A stretch of 59,248 nt of DNA, from NCBI RefSeq assembly GCF_023336505.1, contig NZ_JAMAST010000015.1:1-59248 (forward strand), given 5' to 3'. Each line of letters opens with the position of its first letter. The stretch's first letter is position 1. Positions 16,911 to 27,476 of this stretch are shown one piece after another. The DNA is from Sporolactobacillus mangiferae. Its GTDB lineage: Bacteria; Bacillota; Bacilli; Bacillales; Sporolactobacillaceae. The notes under the pieces are model-generated. The model was given only the letters and a program-made list of their open reading frames with translations, did not search any database and was not told the origin of the DNA. A program made the position numbers and the translations under genes.

Positions 16911-17276
16911 ATGAGCTTGGAGAAGAAGGATGTTTTCTCACAAGTCAGTCATTTGGAGGAACAGCTGGGACAGATTTATGTGGATTTCGGGCATTTGAAA
17001 GCGCAGCTGGCCGCATTGCTTGAAGAAAATCAGAATCTGACTTTAGAAAACGAGAATTTGAGGAAGCGGCTGGAGTCTTCCAATATGCGCCTGCAGGATG
17101 CCCCGAAGCAGTCGCCGAGAAGTACCGGAACAATGTCTGAGCCGGATATCGGCGAGGGCTATGATAATTTGGCGCGGCTTTATAAAGAAGGCTTTCATAT
17201 ATGCAATCTCCATTACGGCAGTGTTCGAAATGACGGCGACTGTCTGTTCTGTCTTTCGTTTCTGAATAAAAAGTGA
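16911..17276 (+). CDS. yabA: YabA, replication initiation control protein
   Basis: 121 residues from ATG 16911 (AAGAGGTGG upstream), close to the B. subtilis 119. The N-terminal half is a coiled coil (leucine-rich, about 10-60) that tetramerises. The C-terminal zinc domain [19 protein letters not shown] is nearly identical to the B. subtilis protein. YabA binds DnaA and the beta clamp and prevents over-initiation at oriC. It lies seven bases after ricT, and its stop codon overlaps the next gene's start. Confidence 0.95.
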   Translation: MSLEKKDVFSQVSHLEEQLGQIYVDFGHLKAQLAALLEENQNLTLENENLRKRLESSNMRLQDAPKQSPRSTGTMSEPDIGEGYDNLARLYKEGFHICNLHYGSVRNDGDCLFCLSFLNKK

Positions 17277-18034
17277 TGGTGCAGCAGATGGAGCGAATGA
17301 ACGGACAGCATGGGCGGCATGACGAACGTGTGGATTATCTTTTTGACACAGATTTAAAAATCGTTCAATCCAGCAGATTTTTCCCGTTTTCACTGGATTC
17401 CGTGCTTTTGGCGCGCTTTGTCTATGTGCCCATTCAGAAGGGAAAATTGGTTGATCTTTGTGCCGGAAATGGCGTGATCCCTTTTTTACTGTCGCAGCGG
17501 ACAAAGGGACAGATCACGGGCGTTGAGATTCAGCCTGAAGTGTGCGCGCTGGCGCAGCGCGGCGCGGCTCTGAATCATCTGGAGGCACGTGTTACTTTTT
17601 TACGTGCAGATGCCAAACAGATTGACGAAAAAATCGGCAGAGGCAGCTGTGACGTGGTCACCTGCAATCCGCCTTACTTTACAACGAACGCCGCGCGTGA
17701 CGTGAAGCTGAACCACCATTTGGCGATTGCCCGCCATGAGGTGCTGATCGCTCTTCAGGATGTGCTTGCGGTTGGCGGACGCTTGCTTAAATATGGCGGG
17801 AAAATGGCGCTCGTTCACCGCCCGGAGCGATTGGCGGATCTTATAGAAGGGTTTCGCGCCCAGGGAGTTGAGCCGAAACGGATGCAATACGTCCATCCAT
17901 ATCGGCATAAACCGGCAAATATGGTGCTTGTTGAAGGAACCAAAGGCGGTCGGCCGGGACTTTCCGTGCTGCCACCGATCATTGTCTATCATCAGGACGG
18001 CACTTATACTGAGGATGTGTTGCCGAAATCATGA
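17276..18034 (+). CDS. yabB: YabB, tRNA1(Val) adenine-N6 methyltransferase family
   Basis: 252 residues if the ATG at 17276 is used; GTG 17273 and ATG 17288 or 17297 are alternatives and none has a good ribosome site, so the start is uncertain. SAM-binding motif I is LVDLCAGNGVIPF. The catalytic NPPY motif of adenine-N6 methylases is clear (VVTCNPPYF). The E. coli relative TrmN6 methylates A37 of a valine tRNA; the substrate in Bacilli is inferred. Its 3' end overlaps yazA by four bases. Confidence 0.88.
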   Translation: MVQQMERMNGQHGRHDERVDYLFDTDLKIVQSSRFFPFSLDSVLLARFVYVPIQKGKLVDLCAGNGVIPFLLSQRTKGQITGVEIQPEVCALAQRGAALNHLEARVTFLRADAKQIDEKIGRGSCDVVTCNPPYFTTNAARDVKLNHHLAIARHEVLIALQDVLAVGGRLLKYGGKMALVHRPERLADLIEGFRAQGVEPKRMQYVHPYRHKPANMVLVEGTKGGRPGLSVLPPIIVYHQDGTYTEDVLPKS

Positions 18035-18312
18035 AGGGCTATAGTGTCTATATTCTTGAATGTGCTGACGGCAGCCTCTATACAGGCTACGCCACCGATG
18101 TAGCGAAGCGCTTTGCGCTTCATCAAAGCGGAAAAGGCGCAAAATACACACGCAGTCATAAACCGGTGCGCATTGCTTATCAAGAAAGATTGGCGGATAA
18201 GCAGGCAGCGATGCAGCGGGAATGGGCAATAAAGCACCTGACACGGCAGCAGAAACTGAAATTGATTAAGGAGAGCGGCACGGATGTGGCAGCAGCGAAG
18301 TTTTCAGGATGA
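18031..18312 (+). CDS. yazA: GIY-YIG domain protein (YazA)
   Basis: 93 residues. The YSVYILECADGSLYTGY segment is the GIY-YIG motif in its YVYIL...LYTG form, followed by a conserved Arg and by HQSGKGAKYTR. This single-domain UvrC/GIY-YIG nuclease family is conserved here between yabB and rsmI; its cellular role is not established. The 3' end overlaps rsmI by 29 bases, whose ribosome site AAGGAGAG is inside yazA. Confidence 0.92.
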   Translation: MKGYSVYILECADGSLYTGYATDVAKRFALHQSGKGAKYTRSHKPVRIAYQERLADKQAAMQREWAIKHLTRQQKLKLIKESGTDVAAAKFSG

Positions 18313-19171
18313 CTATAAAGGGTGTCTTTATCTTGTTCCGACGCCAATCGGCAATTTAGATGACATTACTTATCGAGCGCTCGATGTTTTAAAACACGCC
18401 GATATTCTCGCAGCCGAAGATACACGGCATACGATGAAATTGTGCACACATTTTGATATTCACACACCTTTGATCAGCTATCATGAACATAATAAAAAAA
18501 AGAGCGGGGCGCATCTGATTGCTGAATTGGAGTCCGGGAAAAGGGTAGCGCTTGTTACGGATGCGGGAACCCCGGGTATTTCTGATCCTGGCACGGATCT
18601 GGCAGCTGAGTGTGTGCGGCGCCGCATCCCGGTTGTTCCGCTTCCTGGCGCGAATGCAGCGCTAACTGCCCTGATCGCGTCCGGCTTATCCACGGATCAT
18701 TTTCTCTTTTATGGCTTCCTTCCCAGAGTAAAAAAAGAGCGCGCAAAAGCTTTTAAGTCACTGCGCACATTTCCTTATACACTTATTTTTTATGAATCGC
18801 CGTTTCGTATCAAAGATACTTTAAAAGAGATTGCAGCTGTATTCGGCAATCGAAATGTCGCATTGGCGCGGGAGCTGACAAAACGTTATGAGACGTTTAT
18901 ACGCGGATCGATTGAAGAGGTTGCTGCTTTTCTGGAAAGGGAGGACGCGCAGAAGGGTGAATTCTGCCTCATCGTTAATGGAAGTGATGAATTAGAGGTG
19001 CCGCGTGCTGAGACAGTATGGTGGTCGGCACTCACCGTTCGGGAACATGTTGATCATTATATTCATGAAAAGGGCTGGAATGTCAAAGAAGCGATTAAGC
19101 AGGCAGCAGCGGATCGCCTGCAGCCGAAACGAGAAATTTATCGTATCTATCATCAAATTGATAACGAATAA
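18284..19171 (+). CDS. rsmI: 16S rRNA C1402 ribose 2'-O-methyltransferase
   Basis: 295 residues. The tetrapyrrole-methylase-like fold is shown by LYLVPTPIGNLDDITYRAL, the AAEDTRHTMKL motif, and VTDAGTPGISDPG with PLPGANA. RsmI methylates the ribose of C1402 in the decoding centre. A C-terminal helical domain ends with KREIYRIYHQI. It closes the tmk operon and is followed by a terminator. In B. subtilis abrB lies next, on the other strand; it is absent here. Confidence 0.95.
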   Translation: MWQQRSFQDDYKGCLYLVPTPIGNLDDITYRALDVLKHADILAAEDTRHTMKLCTHFDIHTPLISYHEHNKKKSGAHLIAELESGKRVALVTDAGTPGISDPGTDLAAECVRRRIPVVPLPGANAALTALIASGLSTDHFLFYGFLPRVKKERAKAFKSLRTFPYTLIFYESPFRIKDTLKEIAAVFGNRNVALARELTKRYETFIRGSIEEVAAFLEREDAQKGEFCLIVNGSDELEVPRAETVWWSALTVREHVDHYIHEKGWNVKEAIKQAAADRLQPKREIYRIYHQIDNE

Positions 19172-19175
19172 AATT

Positions 19176-19204
19176 AAAGATTCGTCACGGGCGAATCTTT
19201 TTTG
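19176..19204 (+). terminator. Terminator after rsmI
   Basis: AAAGATTCG (19176-19184) pairs with CGAATCTTT (19192-19200), ending in a T run that abuts repeat A3. Confidence 0.9.
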
Positions 19205-19304
19205 TACTCTATAAGAAAGCATATAAATTTTAAGGAAAATTGTATAAGCGCGACGGCGGCTTTGCCATCCCATCGCCAGAGACTTGGCAAAGCCAAGTTT
19301 TCTA
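19205..19304. repeat. Intergenic repeat family A, copy A3
   Basis: Shares the TATATAAATTTTAAGG-type core, the GCGACGGCGGCTTTG stretch and the end GGCAAAGCCAAGTTTTCTA with copies at 11675 and 31858. It begins directly after the T run of the rsmI terminator. Confidence 0.8.
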
Positions 19305-19336
19305 ACATGATAAGGAAGCATATGATTTTAGCCAGC

Positions 19337-19490
19337 CAGACACGAAAGCACGAGATGCCCGCGGAACGTTCCTGTTGATCGCAGGTCAAAGGAGCCCCAT
19401 AGATTCCAACTTGCCGAGGATGCTCACGCTGCTTCTGTGGCGAATGAATCGACAGTTGCCGCGGCGCAGCCTGGTCCAGAATATATTTTT
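19337..19490. repeat. GC-rich intergenic repeat family B, copy B1
   Basis: Contains CGGAACGTTCCTGTTGATCG followed by CAGGTCAAAGGAGCCCC, resembling segments of the copies at 53557 and 58803. With A3 it fills the rsmI-metS gap; no gene is seen there. Confidence 0.55.
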
Positions 19491-19566
19491 GAATAACAGC
19501 GATTATTTATGGGAAAAACTGAGTTAATTGTGGAAAAGTGCGGGTGACACGTGCCCTTTCGCTTTC

Positions 19567-19595
19567 TTGACATTCACTCATGTGAAACGTATAGT
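19567..19595 (+). promoter_or_regulatory. Sigma-A promoter of metS
   Basis: TTGACA (19567-19572), a 17-base spacer and TATAGT (19590-19595), 54 bases before the metS start. The leader is too short for a T-box or S-box. Confidence 0.85.
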
Positions 19596-19628
19596 TTTTA
19601 AAGACAGGGTTCTTTGGAAGCGGTATAG

Positions 19629-21653
<2,025 letters not shown>

Positions 21654-21672
21654 GAGACTAAAATGTGAACTG

Positions 21673-21702
21673 GCGGGAGAGTCTTGAACTCCCGCTTTTT
21701 TC
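21673..21702 (+). terminator. Terminator after metS
   Basis: GCGGGAG (21673-21679) pairs with CTCCCGC (21689-21695), followed by six T. Confidence 0.92.
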
Positions 21703-21792
21703 TTGGATGCAGCTCCATTTTGACTCATGAATGGGGCATGCCTTTATATAGATTTTCTGCTTAAATACGAAGGTGTAAAGGTGGGGATGTCC

Positions 21793-22569
21793 ATGTTGTT
21801 TGATTCGCATACCCATATTAATGATGAAGCATTTGATACAGATTTTTCCGAGGTACTGCATCGTGCCGAGGCTGCCGGTGTCAGACAGATGATTGTCGTT
21901 GGCGTTGATCGTTCAACCATTGAACGGGTCTTTCCCATCATTGATCAACATCAGCATATTTATGGCGCGATCGGCTGGAACCCCGAGGATGCAGTGGACA
22001 TGACCGAAGACGATTTCCGGTTCATCAAGCAGAATCTTTCGCATCCGGGCATCGTCGCGCTTGGCGAAATCGGTTTGGACTATCATTGGGACAAGTCGCC
22101 GTATTCAGTGCAGCATACGGTTTTTCGCAGGCAAATTCAATTGGCAAAAGAAGCGGGACTGCCGCTGGTCGTTCATAATCGAGAGGCCACTGAAGACATG
22201 TTTCGAATCCTCAAAGAGGAGCATGCCGAGACAGTCGGCGGGGTCATGCATTGTTACAGTGACGACTGGATGTGGGCGCAAAGGTTTATCGAGCTTAATT
22301 TCTATATCAGCTTCGGGGGGCCGGTGACCTTCAAAAATGCGGCGCTGCAGCGGGAGACAGTGGTCCAGGTACCGCTTGATCGCCTGATCATTGAAACAGA
22401 TTGCCCTTTTTTGAGTCCGCATCCGTTTCGCGGAAAACGCAATGAGCCGGCGCGTGTCCGCCTTGTCGCTGAAAAAATTGCCGAACTGAAAGGATTATCT
22501 TTTGAGGAAGTGGCACAGGCGACGACAGAAAATGCACAGCGTTGTTTTCATATTCATGAACATGGCTAA
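21793..22569 (+). CDS. tatD: TatD-family metal-dependent DNase (YabD)
   Basis: 258 residues from ATG 21793, preceded by AAAGGTGGGG; ATG 21787 abuts that site. The metal-binding HTH (DSHTHIND) at the N-terminus, the GEIGLDYHWDKSP motif, HNREA, MHCYSDD and the TDCPFLSPHPFRGKRNEP signature match B. subtilis YabD (255). Family members are 3'-5' exonucleases or endonucleases. In B. subtilis yabE follows; here rnmV starts only 11 bases after the stop. Confidence 0.93.
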   Translation: MLFDSHTHINDEAFDTDFSEVLHRAEAAGVRQMIVVGVDRSTIERVFPIIDQHQHIYGAIGWNPEDAVDMTEDDFRFIKQNLSHPGIVALGEIGLDYHWDKSPYSVQHTVFRRQIQLAKEAGLPLVVHNREATEDMFRILKEEHAETVGGVMHCYSDDWMWAQRFIELNFYISFGGPVTFKNAALQRETVVQVPLDRLIIETDCPFLSPHPFRGKRNEPARVRLVAEKIAELKGLSFEEVAQATTENAQRCFHIHEHG

Positions 22570-22580
22570 GGAGCTTTTAT

Positions 22581-23132
22581 ATGATTGTTAAAGAAATTAT
22601 TGTCGTTGAAGGAAGAAGCGATACGGAGGCAATTCGCCGGGCAATTGACGCGGATACAATTGAGACGAACGGCTCACGCGTCAGCAGACGGACGATACAT
22701 GCTATTCAAAATGCACAGATCCGGCGTGGCATCATCATTTTTACAGATCCGGATTATCCGGGTGAACGCATTCGGAAGATCGTCAGCCGTGCGGTTCCAA
22801 ATTGTAAGCATGCGTTTATTACGCGTGCTGAGGGAAAAGGAAAAGACGGCGAAAGCCTGGGAATTGAGCATGCTGCGCCGCCAATCATCCGGCAGGCGCT
22901 GGCAAAAGTTTATACTCAGTTTGAAGAGCCGGCAGAGTTAATCAGCATGCAGACACTTCGCCAGCTCGGGCTTCTTGGAAGCAAAGCGTCACGATCGCTT
23001 CGTGAACGGCTGTGCGATTACCTGAATATTGGTTATGCAAATGGCAAACAGTTGTATAAACGGCTGCGTATGTTTCAAATTACTGAAAGTGACCTGATGC
23101 AGGCGCTTCACGCCATTCAATCAGAGGGGTGA
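22581..23132 (+). CDS. rnmV: Ribonuclease M5
   Basis: 183 residues. The TOPRIM domain is clear: IIVVEGRSDTEAIRRA with the catalytic Glu and FTDPDYPGERIRK with the DxD motif. The C-terminal half binds the 5S precursor with ribosomal protein L18. RNase M5 cuts both ends of 5S rRNA. AAGGAG precedes the ATG. The stop overlaps the region where ksgA begins, and the two are co-transcribed with tatD. Confidence 0.95.
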   Translation: MIVKEIIVVEGRSDTEAIRRAIDADTIETNGSRVSRRTIHAIQNAQIRRGIIIFTDPDYPGERIRKIVSRAVPNCKHAFITRAEGKGKDGESLGIEHAAPPIIRQALAKVYTQFEEPAELISMQTLRQLGLLGSKASRSLRERLCDYLNIGYANGKQLYKRLRMFQITESDLMQALHAIQSEG

Positions 23133-23137
23133 GCATC

Positions 23138-24019
23138 GTGAACCGAAGAATTTCATCACCGAAAGTGATGCAGGATATGATCCGCAGGCATCAATTTACA
23201 CTGAAGAAGAGCCTGGGACAGAATTTTCTTGTCGATGAAAACATCCTGAATAAGATTGCTTCTGCCGCTGACCTTGATGAAGAAAGCTATGTGCTGGAAA
23301 TTGGTCCGGGAGCAGGCGCACTGACTCAGGTGCTTGCCGATCAGGCAAAGAAAGTTGTAGCTGTAGAAATTGATCGCAGGCTGGAGACGGTTTTGAACGA
23401 CACTCTTTATGGTTTTGATAATGTATCCGTTTATTTTGGCGATGCACTGAAACTGGATCTTCATGACATTCTGAGCAAAGAAATTCCAGCGGATGCCACA
23501 GTGACCGTTGTTGCTAACTTGCCTTATTATGTGACGACACCGATTTTGATGCGATTACTGACGGACGGGCTTCCCATTAATAAAATGGTGGTGATGATTC
23601 AGAAAGAAGTAGCCAGCCGTCTGGAGGCCATTCCGGGCGAAAAAAGTTACGGATCGTTGTCCATTGCGGTCCAGTACCTTGCTGAACCACGTATCATCAT
23701 GACGGTTCCAAAGACAGTGTTTGTGCCGCAGCCGAATGTTGATTCAGCGGTGATTCGTCTGGACATCCGAACAGAGAAAAAGGTTCGGGTTATCGATGAA
23801 CCATTTTTCTTCCGGCTGGTAAGAGCCAGCTTTGCCCAACGCCGAAAGACATTAATTAATAATCTCATTAATAATTTATATAACAAAAATCACAAAGAAC
23901 TTCTCCTGGACATTCTTAATCGTGTTGGGATTGATCCGGGACGACGCGGAGAAACATTAACGATCGAAGAATTTGCTCGTTTAAGCGATGCGCTCGGTGA
24001 GCTGACAGATATGAGTTAA
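23138..24019 (+). CDS. ksgA: 16S rRNA dimethyladenosine transferase
   Basis: 293 residues from GTG 23138 (AGAGGGGTGA five bases upstream; a GTG at 23129 overlaps the rnmV stop); B. subtilis has 292. KKSLGQNFLVD, the SAM motif LEIGPGAGALTQ, the catalytic NLPYYVTTPI and the C-terminal SFAQRRKTLINNL are diagnostic. It methylates A1518 and A1519 near the 3' end of 16S rRNA; loss gives kasugamycin resistance. Followed by a terminator. Confidence 0.96.
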   Translation: MNRRISSPKVMQDMIRRHQFTLKKSLGQNFLVDENILNKIASAADLDEESYVLEIGPGAGALTQVLADQAKKVVAVEIDRRLETVLNDTLYGFDNVSVYFGDALKLDLHDILSKEIPADATVTVVANLPYYVTTPILMRLLTDGLPINKMVVMIQKEVASRLEAIPGEKSYGSLSIAVQYLAEPRIIMTVPKTVFVPQPNVDSAVIRLDIRTEKKVRVIDEPFFFRLVRASFAQRRKTLINNLINNLYNKNHKELLLDILNRVGIDPGRRGETLTIEEFARLSDALGELTDMS

Positions 24020-24052
24020 ACGATCGATGCAGCGAGATTTCGTACGGCCGAA

Positions 24053-24100
24053 GAGGATGCCTCACAGTCAAAATCTGACTTTTGAGACGTCCTCTTTTTG
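24053..24100 (+). terminator. Terminator after ksgA
   Basis: Long hairpin with GAGGATGCCTCA against TGAGACGTCCTC plus an inner AGTCA/TGACT stem, then five T. Confidence 0.85.
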
Positions 24101-24211
24101 CAGGAGTAAAGAAATATCCATGACGGCTTGAATGAAAATGTCATGGGATAAAGACTGGTATTTACGCGCAAAAGTATATGATTTTGCTCTGCAGGAACCA
24201 ACAAAACATAC

Positions 24212-24345
24212 ATATCTAAACATCAAAGCGAAGGCGCGCTGACGCCTGCGGGAGTAGGTGCCAGCGCGACCCAGGCCTGTGGCAAGCGAGCAGCGGCAGC
24301 GCCGAGGCAATCGGGCAAGCATAAATCAATAAATCATGGTCGAGA
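24212..24345. repeat. GC-rich intergenic repeat family B, copy B2
   Basis: CATCAAAGCGAAGGCGCGCT-GACGCCTGCGG matches the start of the copy at 53557, and both end in AATAAATCAT-GTCG. Sits in the 669-base ksgA-yabG gap, which shows no gene. Confidence 0.6.
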
Positions 24346-24407
24346 AGGAACTTTCGCTAATGTAAGGGAATTTTCAATGACTATATGGAACTTTCGCTAA
24401 GTGCGCA

Positions 24408-24493
24408 TACGTCCTGTATGCAACGCGAAAGCCATCACGTCCTGTGAAAGTACGTCCTGTATGCAACGCGAGAGCCATCACATCCTGTGAAAG
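24408..24493. repeat. Two adjacent 43-bp direct repeats
   Basis: Units 24408-24450 and 24451-24493 are identical at 41 of 43 positions and directly joined. Each contains the heptamer GTCCTGT twice. A separate 14-base direct repeat, GGAACTTTCGCTAA, occurs twice just upstream (near 24347 and 24387). No encoded product is evident. Confidence 0.85.
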
Positions 24494-24688
24494 TAGGGTT
24501 AGGCGTGGCCTGGTTTTTCTAAACGTGATGTGCCTGGCGTCTTCGGTGATGTGAATAAGGATCAGGTGCGTGAAAATCACCACGAGGCTATATTGCTCAC
24601 ACATATTCATTCATGGTTATTCATAGTATGAAAAGGACGGCTTTGACTTTTCTCAATAACGGCTGCGATTGAAAAGAGGGATTGGGAT

Positions 24689-25552
24689 ATGACGGTACAG
24701 GTCGGGGATCTTGTGGCGCGCACGTCGTACCATTGCGACCTTCCTTTTCGTGTGGTGGCGATTCATGCAGAGACAAAAATGGCAGAACTGAACGGACATG
24801 ATCTGCGCCTTTATGCTGATGCACCGCTGAATGATTTGGTTCCGGTAACTGAGGATGAACGGGAAAAGTATGATCAAGTGACGCGCTCCAAAGAAGCTGA
24901 ATCCTTCAAGTTGTTTCGGCAGGACTATAAACAAATGAAATTGAAACGAGGCTACACGGCGACAAACGGTTACCGGGAGGGTGCTTCTTATTTTGAGATG
25001 CCGGGCAGAGTGCTGCATATTGATGGCGATTCTTATTATTTAAAAAAATGTCTGTCCTTTTATGAAAAGTTACGCGTTCCGGTTATTGGAAAATATATGC
25101 CGGAGACGGATATGCCTGACCTTGCACCTAAACTGGTGGCACAGATCCGGCCGGACATTCTCGTCCTGACCGGCCATGATGCATTTATGAAAAACAAGGG
25201 CAATGCGAATGAATTAAAAGCTTATCGCAATTCAAGTTATTTTATCCGTACGGTTAAAGAAATTCGTTATCACTGGCCCAGTCTCGATCAAATGATCATT
25301 TTTTCGGGTGCCTGCCAATCTCATTTTGAATATTTAATTCGAGCCGGCGCAAATTTTGCCAGCTCGCCTGATCGCGTGAACATCCATGCGCTTGATCCGG
25401 TATATCTTGCGGCCCGGATCAGCTTCACATCATTTATGGAAAGCGTTAATGTATGGGAGGTACTGCGGAATACATTGACTGGCGCCGGCGGCCTCGGCGG
25501 TGTTGAAAGCCGCGGCATGCTGCGTACTGGACTGCCTTATCCGGCTGAATAA
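24689..25552 (+). CDS. yabG: Sporulation-specific protease YabG
   Basis: 287 residues (B. subtilis 290). The N-terminal KOW-like segment (VGDLVARTSYHCDLPFRVV) and the core (VLHIDGDSYYLKKCL, PDILVLTGHDAF, MIIFSGACQSHFEYLIRAGA) match YabG, a mother-cell protease that processes coat proteins such as SpoIVA during spore maturation. A CATAGTATG element (24622-24630) resembles a sigma-K -10 box (CATAnnnTA), but no well-spaced AC -35 is seen. Position between ksgA and veg matches B. subtilis. Confidence 0.92.
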   Translation: MTVQVGDLVARTSYHCDLPFRVVAIHAETKMAELNGHDLRLYADAPLNDLVPVTEDEREKYDQVTRSKEAESFKLFRQDYKQMKLKRGYTATNGYREGASYFEMPGRVLHIDGDSYYLKKCLSFYEKLRVPVIGKYMPETDMPDLAPKLVAQIRPDILVLTGHDAFMKNKGNANELKAYRNSSYFIRTVKEIRYHWPSLDQMIIFSGACQSHFEYLIRAGANFASSPDRVNIHALDPVYLAARISFTSFMESVNVWEVLRNTLTGAGGLGGVESRGMLRTGLPYPAE

Positions 25553-25665
25553 TCTGCGGGTTCCTTGCCCTGCAGGAAAGAGATGCTCAGGGAAATGGTG
25601 CAGGTACGATCAGGAGCGGCCTTCTATGTAACACGATCATTCAGCTAAGTTTTCTTTAAAATGTA

Positions 25666-25740
25666 TTGACAGTCACTCTGATTTCCTGATATAATTCATA
25701 CTATTTGATTTTTTGACCTTTATTGTGGTATACTTATAAT
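25666..25740 (+). promoter_or_regulatory. Two sigma-A promoters of veg
   Basis: P1: TTGACA (25666), 18-base spacer, TATAAT (25690-25695). P2: TTGACC (25713), 16-base spacer, TATAAT (25735-25740). P2 would start transcription at about the ribosome site. B. subtilis veg is known for a very strong promoter. Confidence 0.8.
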
Positions 25741-25761
25741 TAAGCGAGGTGGATTGTCGAG

Positions 25762-26016
25762 ATGGGAAAAACCATTAACGATATCAAAGGCGCTCTAGAT
25801 GAACGCGTCGGCGAACGTTTGACATTGAAAGCAAACGGCGGCAGACGCAAAACCATTCAACGCATTGGTGTTTTGGAGGGGACCTATCCGTCGGTATTCA
25901 TTGTGAGACTGGACAAAGATTCGAATGCATACGAACGTGTGTCCTACAGTTATACGGATGTGCTCACAGACTCGGTGGAACTCACCTTTTTGGAGGAAAT
26001 GGCAAGCGGTCAATAA
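25762..26016 (+). CDS. veg: Veg protein
   Basis: 84 residues (B. subtilis 86). [38 protein letters not shown] and [20 protein letters not shown] match Veg almost throughout. It is a small cytoplasmic protein reported to affect biofilm formation through SinR and spore outgrowth. A GCGAGGTGG site precedes the ATG. A weak hairpin plus T run near 26091-26139 may end the transcript. Confidence 0.95.
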   Translation: MGKTINDIKGALDERVGERLTLKANGGRRKTIQRIGVLEGTYPSVFIVRLDKDSNAYERVSYSYTDVLTDSVELTFLEEMASGQ

Positions 26017-26232
26017 TCATGAAGACTCATCTCATTTCCCTGACAACTGATCACTATTTACAGCGGATGCGCGCACCCTCATGGTCTGGCATGCAGGCAA
26101 TGAAAAAGGTATGCGCGTTTATGCTGTCTGCATCTTTTTCATCAGACTTATTTTAGCACGTTTCGCGAATAGAAGAAAGTAAATTGACACAACCTATTTC
26201 TGCTCGACCATTGGAAAGGAGTTGTGCCGATC

Positions 26233-26424
26233 ATGTCCAGACGAAGAGGCATTATGTCTGAATCGTTTAAAGAGGAACTTGCCAAAGAGCTGGGATTCTA
26301 TGATACGGTTAAGAAAGAGGGCTGGGGTGGCATAAAAGCCCGCGATGCGGGTAACATGGTACGCCTGGCCATTGAGAAAGCTGAGTCAGCAACTGCCGGC
26401 ATTAAAAATCAGCACAATGATTGA
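26233..26424 (+). CDS. sspF: Alpha/beta-type small acid-soluble spore protein (SspF)
   Basis: 63 residues from ATG 26233 (AAAGGAG 11 bases upstream; a GTG at 26224 is too close to it). [42 protein letters not shown] closely matches B. subtilis SspF (61). It coats spore DNA and converts it toward the A form. It carries the conserved [12 protein letters not shown]-binding segment; the Glu-rich protease (GPR) site is in the first helix. Sigma-G control is expected, but no convincing promoter was read. A terminator follows. Confidence 0.94.
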   Translation: MSRRRGIMSESFKEELAKELGFYDTVKKEGWGGIKARDAGNMVRLAIEKAESATAGIKNQHND

Positions 26425-26427
26425 GCA

Positions 26428-26474
26428 TAAAAAAAGGGGATTCTGTCCATGAAACGGATGGGACCCCCTTTTTC
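26428..26474 (+). terminator. Terminator after sspF
   Basis: AAAAAAGGGG and CCCCCTTTTT arms with an inner GTCCAT/ATGGGAC stem. Confidence 0.85.
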
Positions 26475-26554
26475 TTCAAGCGTGTTTCCTTTACACTAGA
26501 GACAGTAAAAAAGAGGAGTGCCACTGTGCAATTTAACAGAAGCGAGGGAGCTGT

Positions 26555-27433
26555 TTGAAAATACTTGAGAAAGCGCCGGCGAAAATCAATCTGTCTCTGG
26601 ATGTGCTTGGCATACGCAGTGATGGCTATCACGAAGTTAAAATGGTGATGACGTCGATCGACCTGGCGGATCGTGTAGAATGTGGTGACCTGAAGGGAAA
26701 CAGAATCGTTATTCGGACTTCCGCCTCTTATGTTCCAGAAGATGATCGAAACTTCGCTTATCAGGCTGCTCAGTACATAAAAGAAACCTATCACATCGAT
26801 CGCGGTGTGGAGATTACGATCACAAAAAACATTCCGGTTGCTGCGGGACTTGCCGGCGGCAGTACGGATGCTGCGGCAACGATACGCGCGTTGAATAAAC
26901 TATGGGACCTTGGCATGAGCTATTCAGAAATGCTGGCGATCGCGATGAAGATCGGATCTGATGTTGCATTTTGTGTCAAGGGCGGCACAGCCATTGCTAC
27001 CGGGAGAGGGGAGCAGATTGAACCGCTGCCGCCGCTGCCGCCGTGCTGGGTCGTATTAGTTAAGCCGCCGGTGTCTGTCTCAACAGCACAGATCTATAAA
27101 GATATAGACAGTCTGCCGATTGTTCATCCGAATGTTGATGCCATGATCCGTGCTATCGAACACGGAGACTTCGCGTCCATCTGCAGCCTTCTTGGAAACG
27201 CGCTGGAGGGAGCAACGATGCGCAAGGTTGCCGATATTGCAAAAATTAAAGCGCATATGAAAGTGATCGGTGCAGAAGGCATCCTGATGAGCGGCAGCGG
27301 TCCGACCGTGTTCGCCCTGACGCAGCATGAATCCCGCATGCAACGCCTGATGAATGGCATGAGAGGATACTGTTCTCAAGTCTTTGCCGTACGCCCGTGC
27401 AAAACTGTCTCCCTCTTGTCTGAATACGAATAA
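26555..27433 (+). CDS. ispE: 4-diphosphocytidyl-2-C-methyl-D-erythritol kinase
   Basis: 292 residues from a TTG start with GAGGGAG four bases upstream. GHMP kinase fold: KAPAKINLSLDVLG (substrate loop), the ATP-binding PVAAGLAGGSTDAAA and the C-terminal LMSGSGPTVFAL. It phosphorylates CDP-methylerythritol in the MEP isoprenoid pathway. Located between sspF and purR as in B. subtilis. The 3' end carries part of the purR promoter and one PurBox-like half. Confidence 0.96.
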   Translation: MKILEKAPAKINLSLDVLGIRSDGYHEVKMVMTSIDLADRVECGDLKGNRIVIRTSASYVPEDDRNFAYQAAQYIKETYHIDRGVEITITKNIPVAAGLAGGSTDAAATIRALNKLWDLGMSYSEMLAIAMKIGSDVAFCVKGGTAIATGRGEQIEPLPPLPPCWVVLVKPPVSVSTAQIYKDIDSLPIVHPNVDAMIRAIEHGDFASICSLLGNALEGATMRKVADIAKIKAHMKVIGAEGILMSGSGPTVFALTQHESRMQRLMNGMRGYCSQVFAVRPCKTVSLLSEYE

Positions 27434-27465
27434 TGGTGTAGAATTGCTTTAAATTATTCGGATTT
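27416..27465 (+). promoter_or_regulatory. purR promoter flanked by an inverted pair of PurBox-like sites
   Basis: TTGTCT (27416-27421), 17-base spacer, TAGAAT (27439-27444). A minus-strand PurBox, AAATCCGAATAAT (27453-27465 complement), fits AWWWCCGAACWWT at 12 of 13. A weaker plus-strand site lies at 27422-27434 (10 of 13). They are inverted with an 18-base gap, near the 16-17 of characterised PurBox pairs, and bracket the -10. Confidence 0.65.
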
Positions 27466-27476
27466 GGAGGATTATC

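Noticed and set aside
24346-24493. Direct repeats as a CRISPR array
   Set aside because: Units are directly adjacent without unique spacers, only two copies, and no cas genes.
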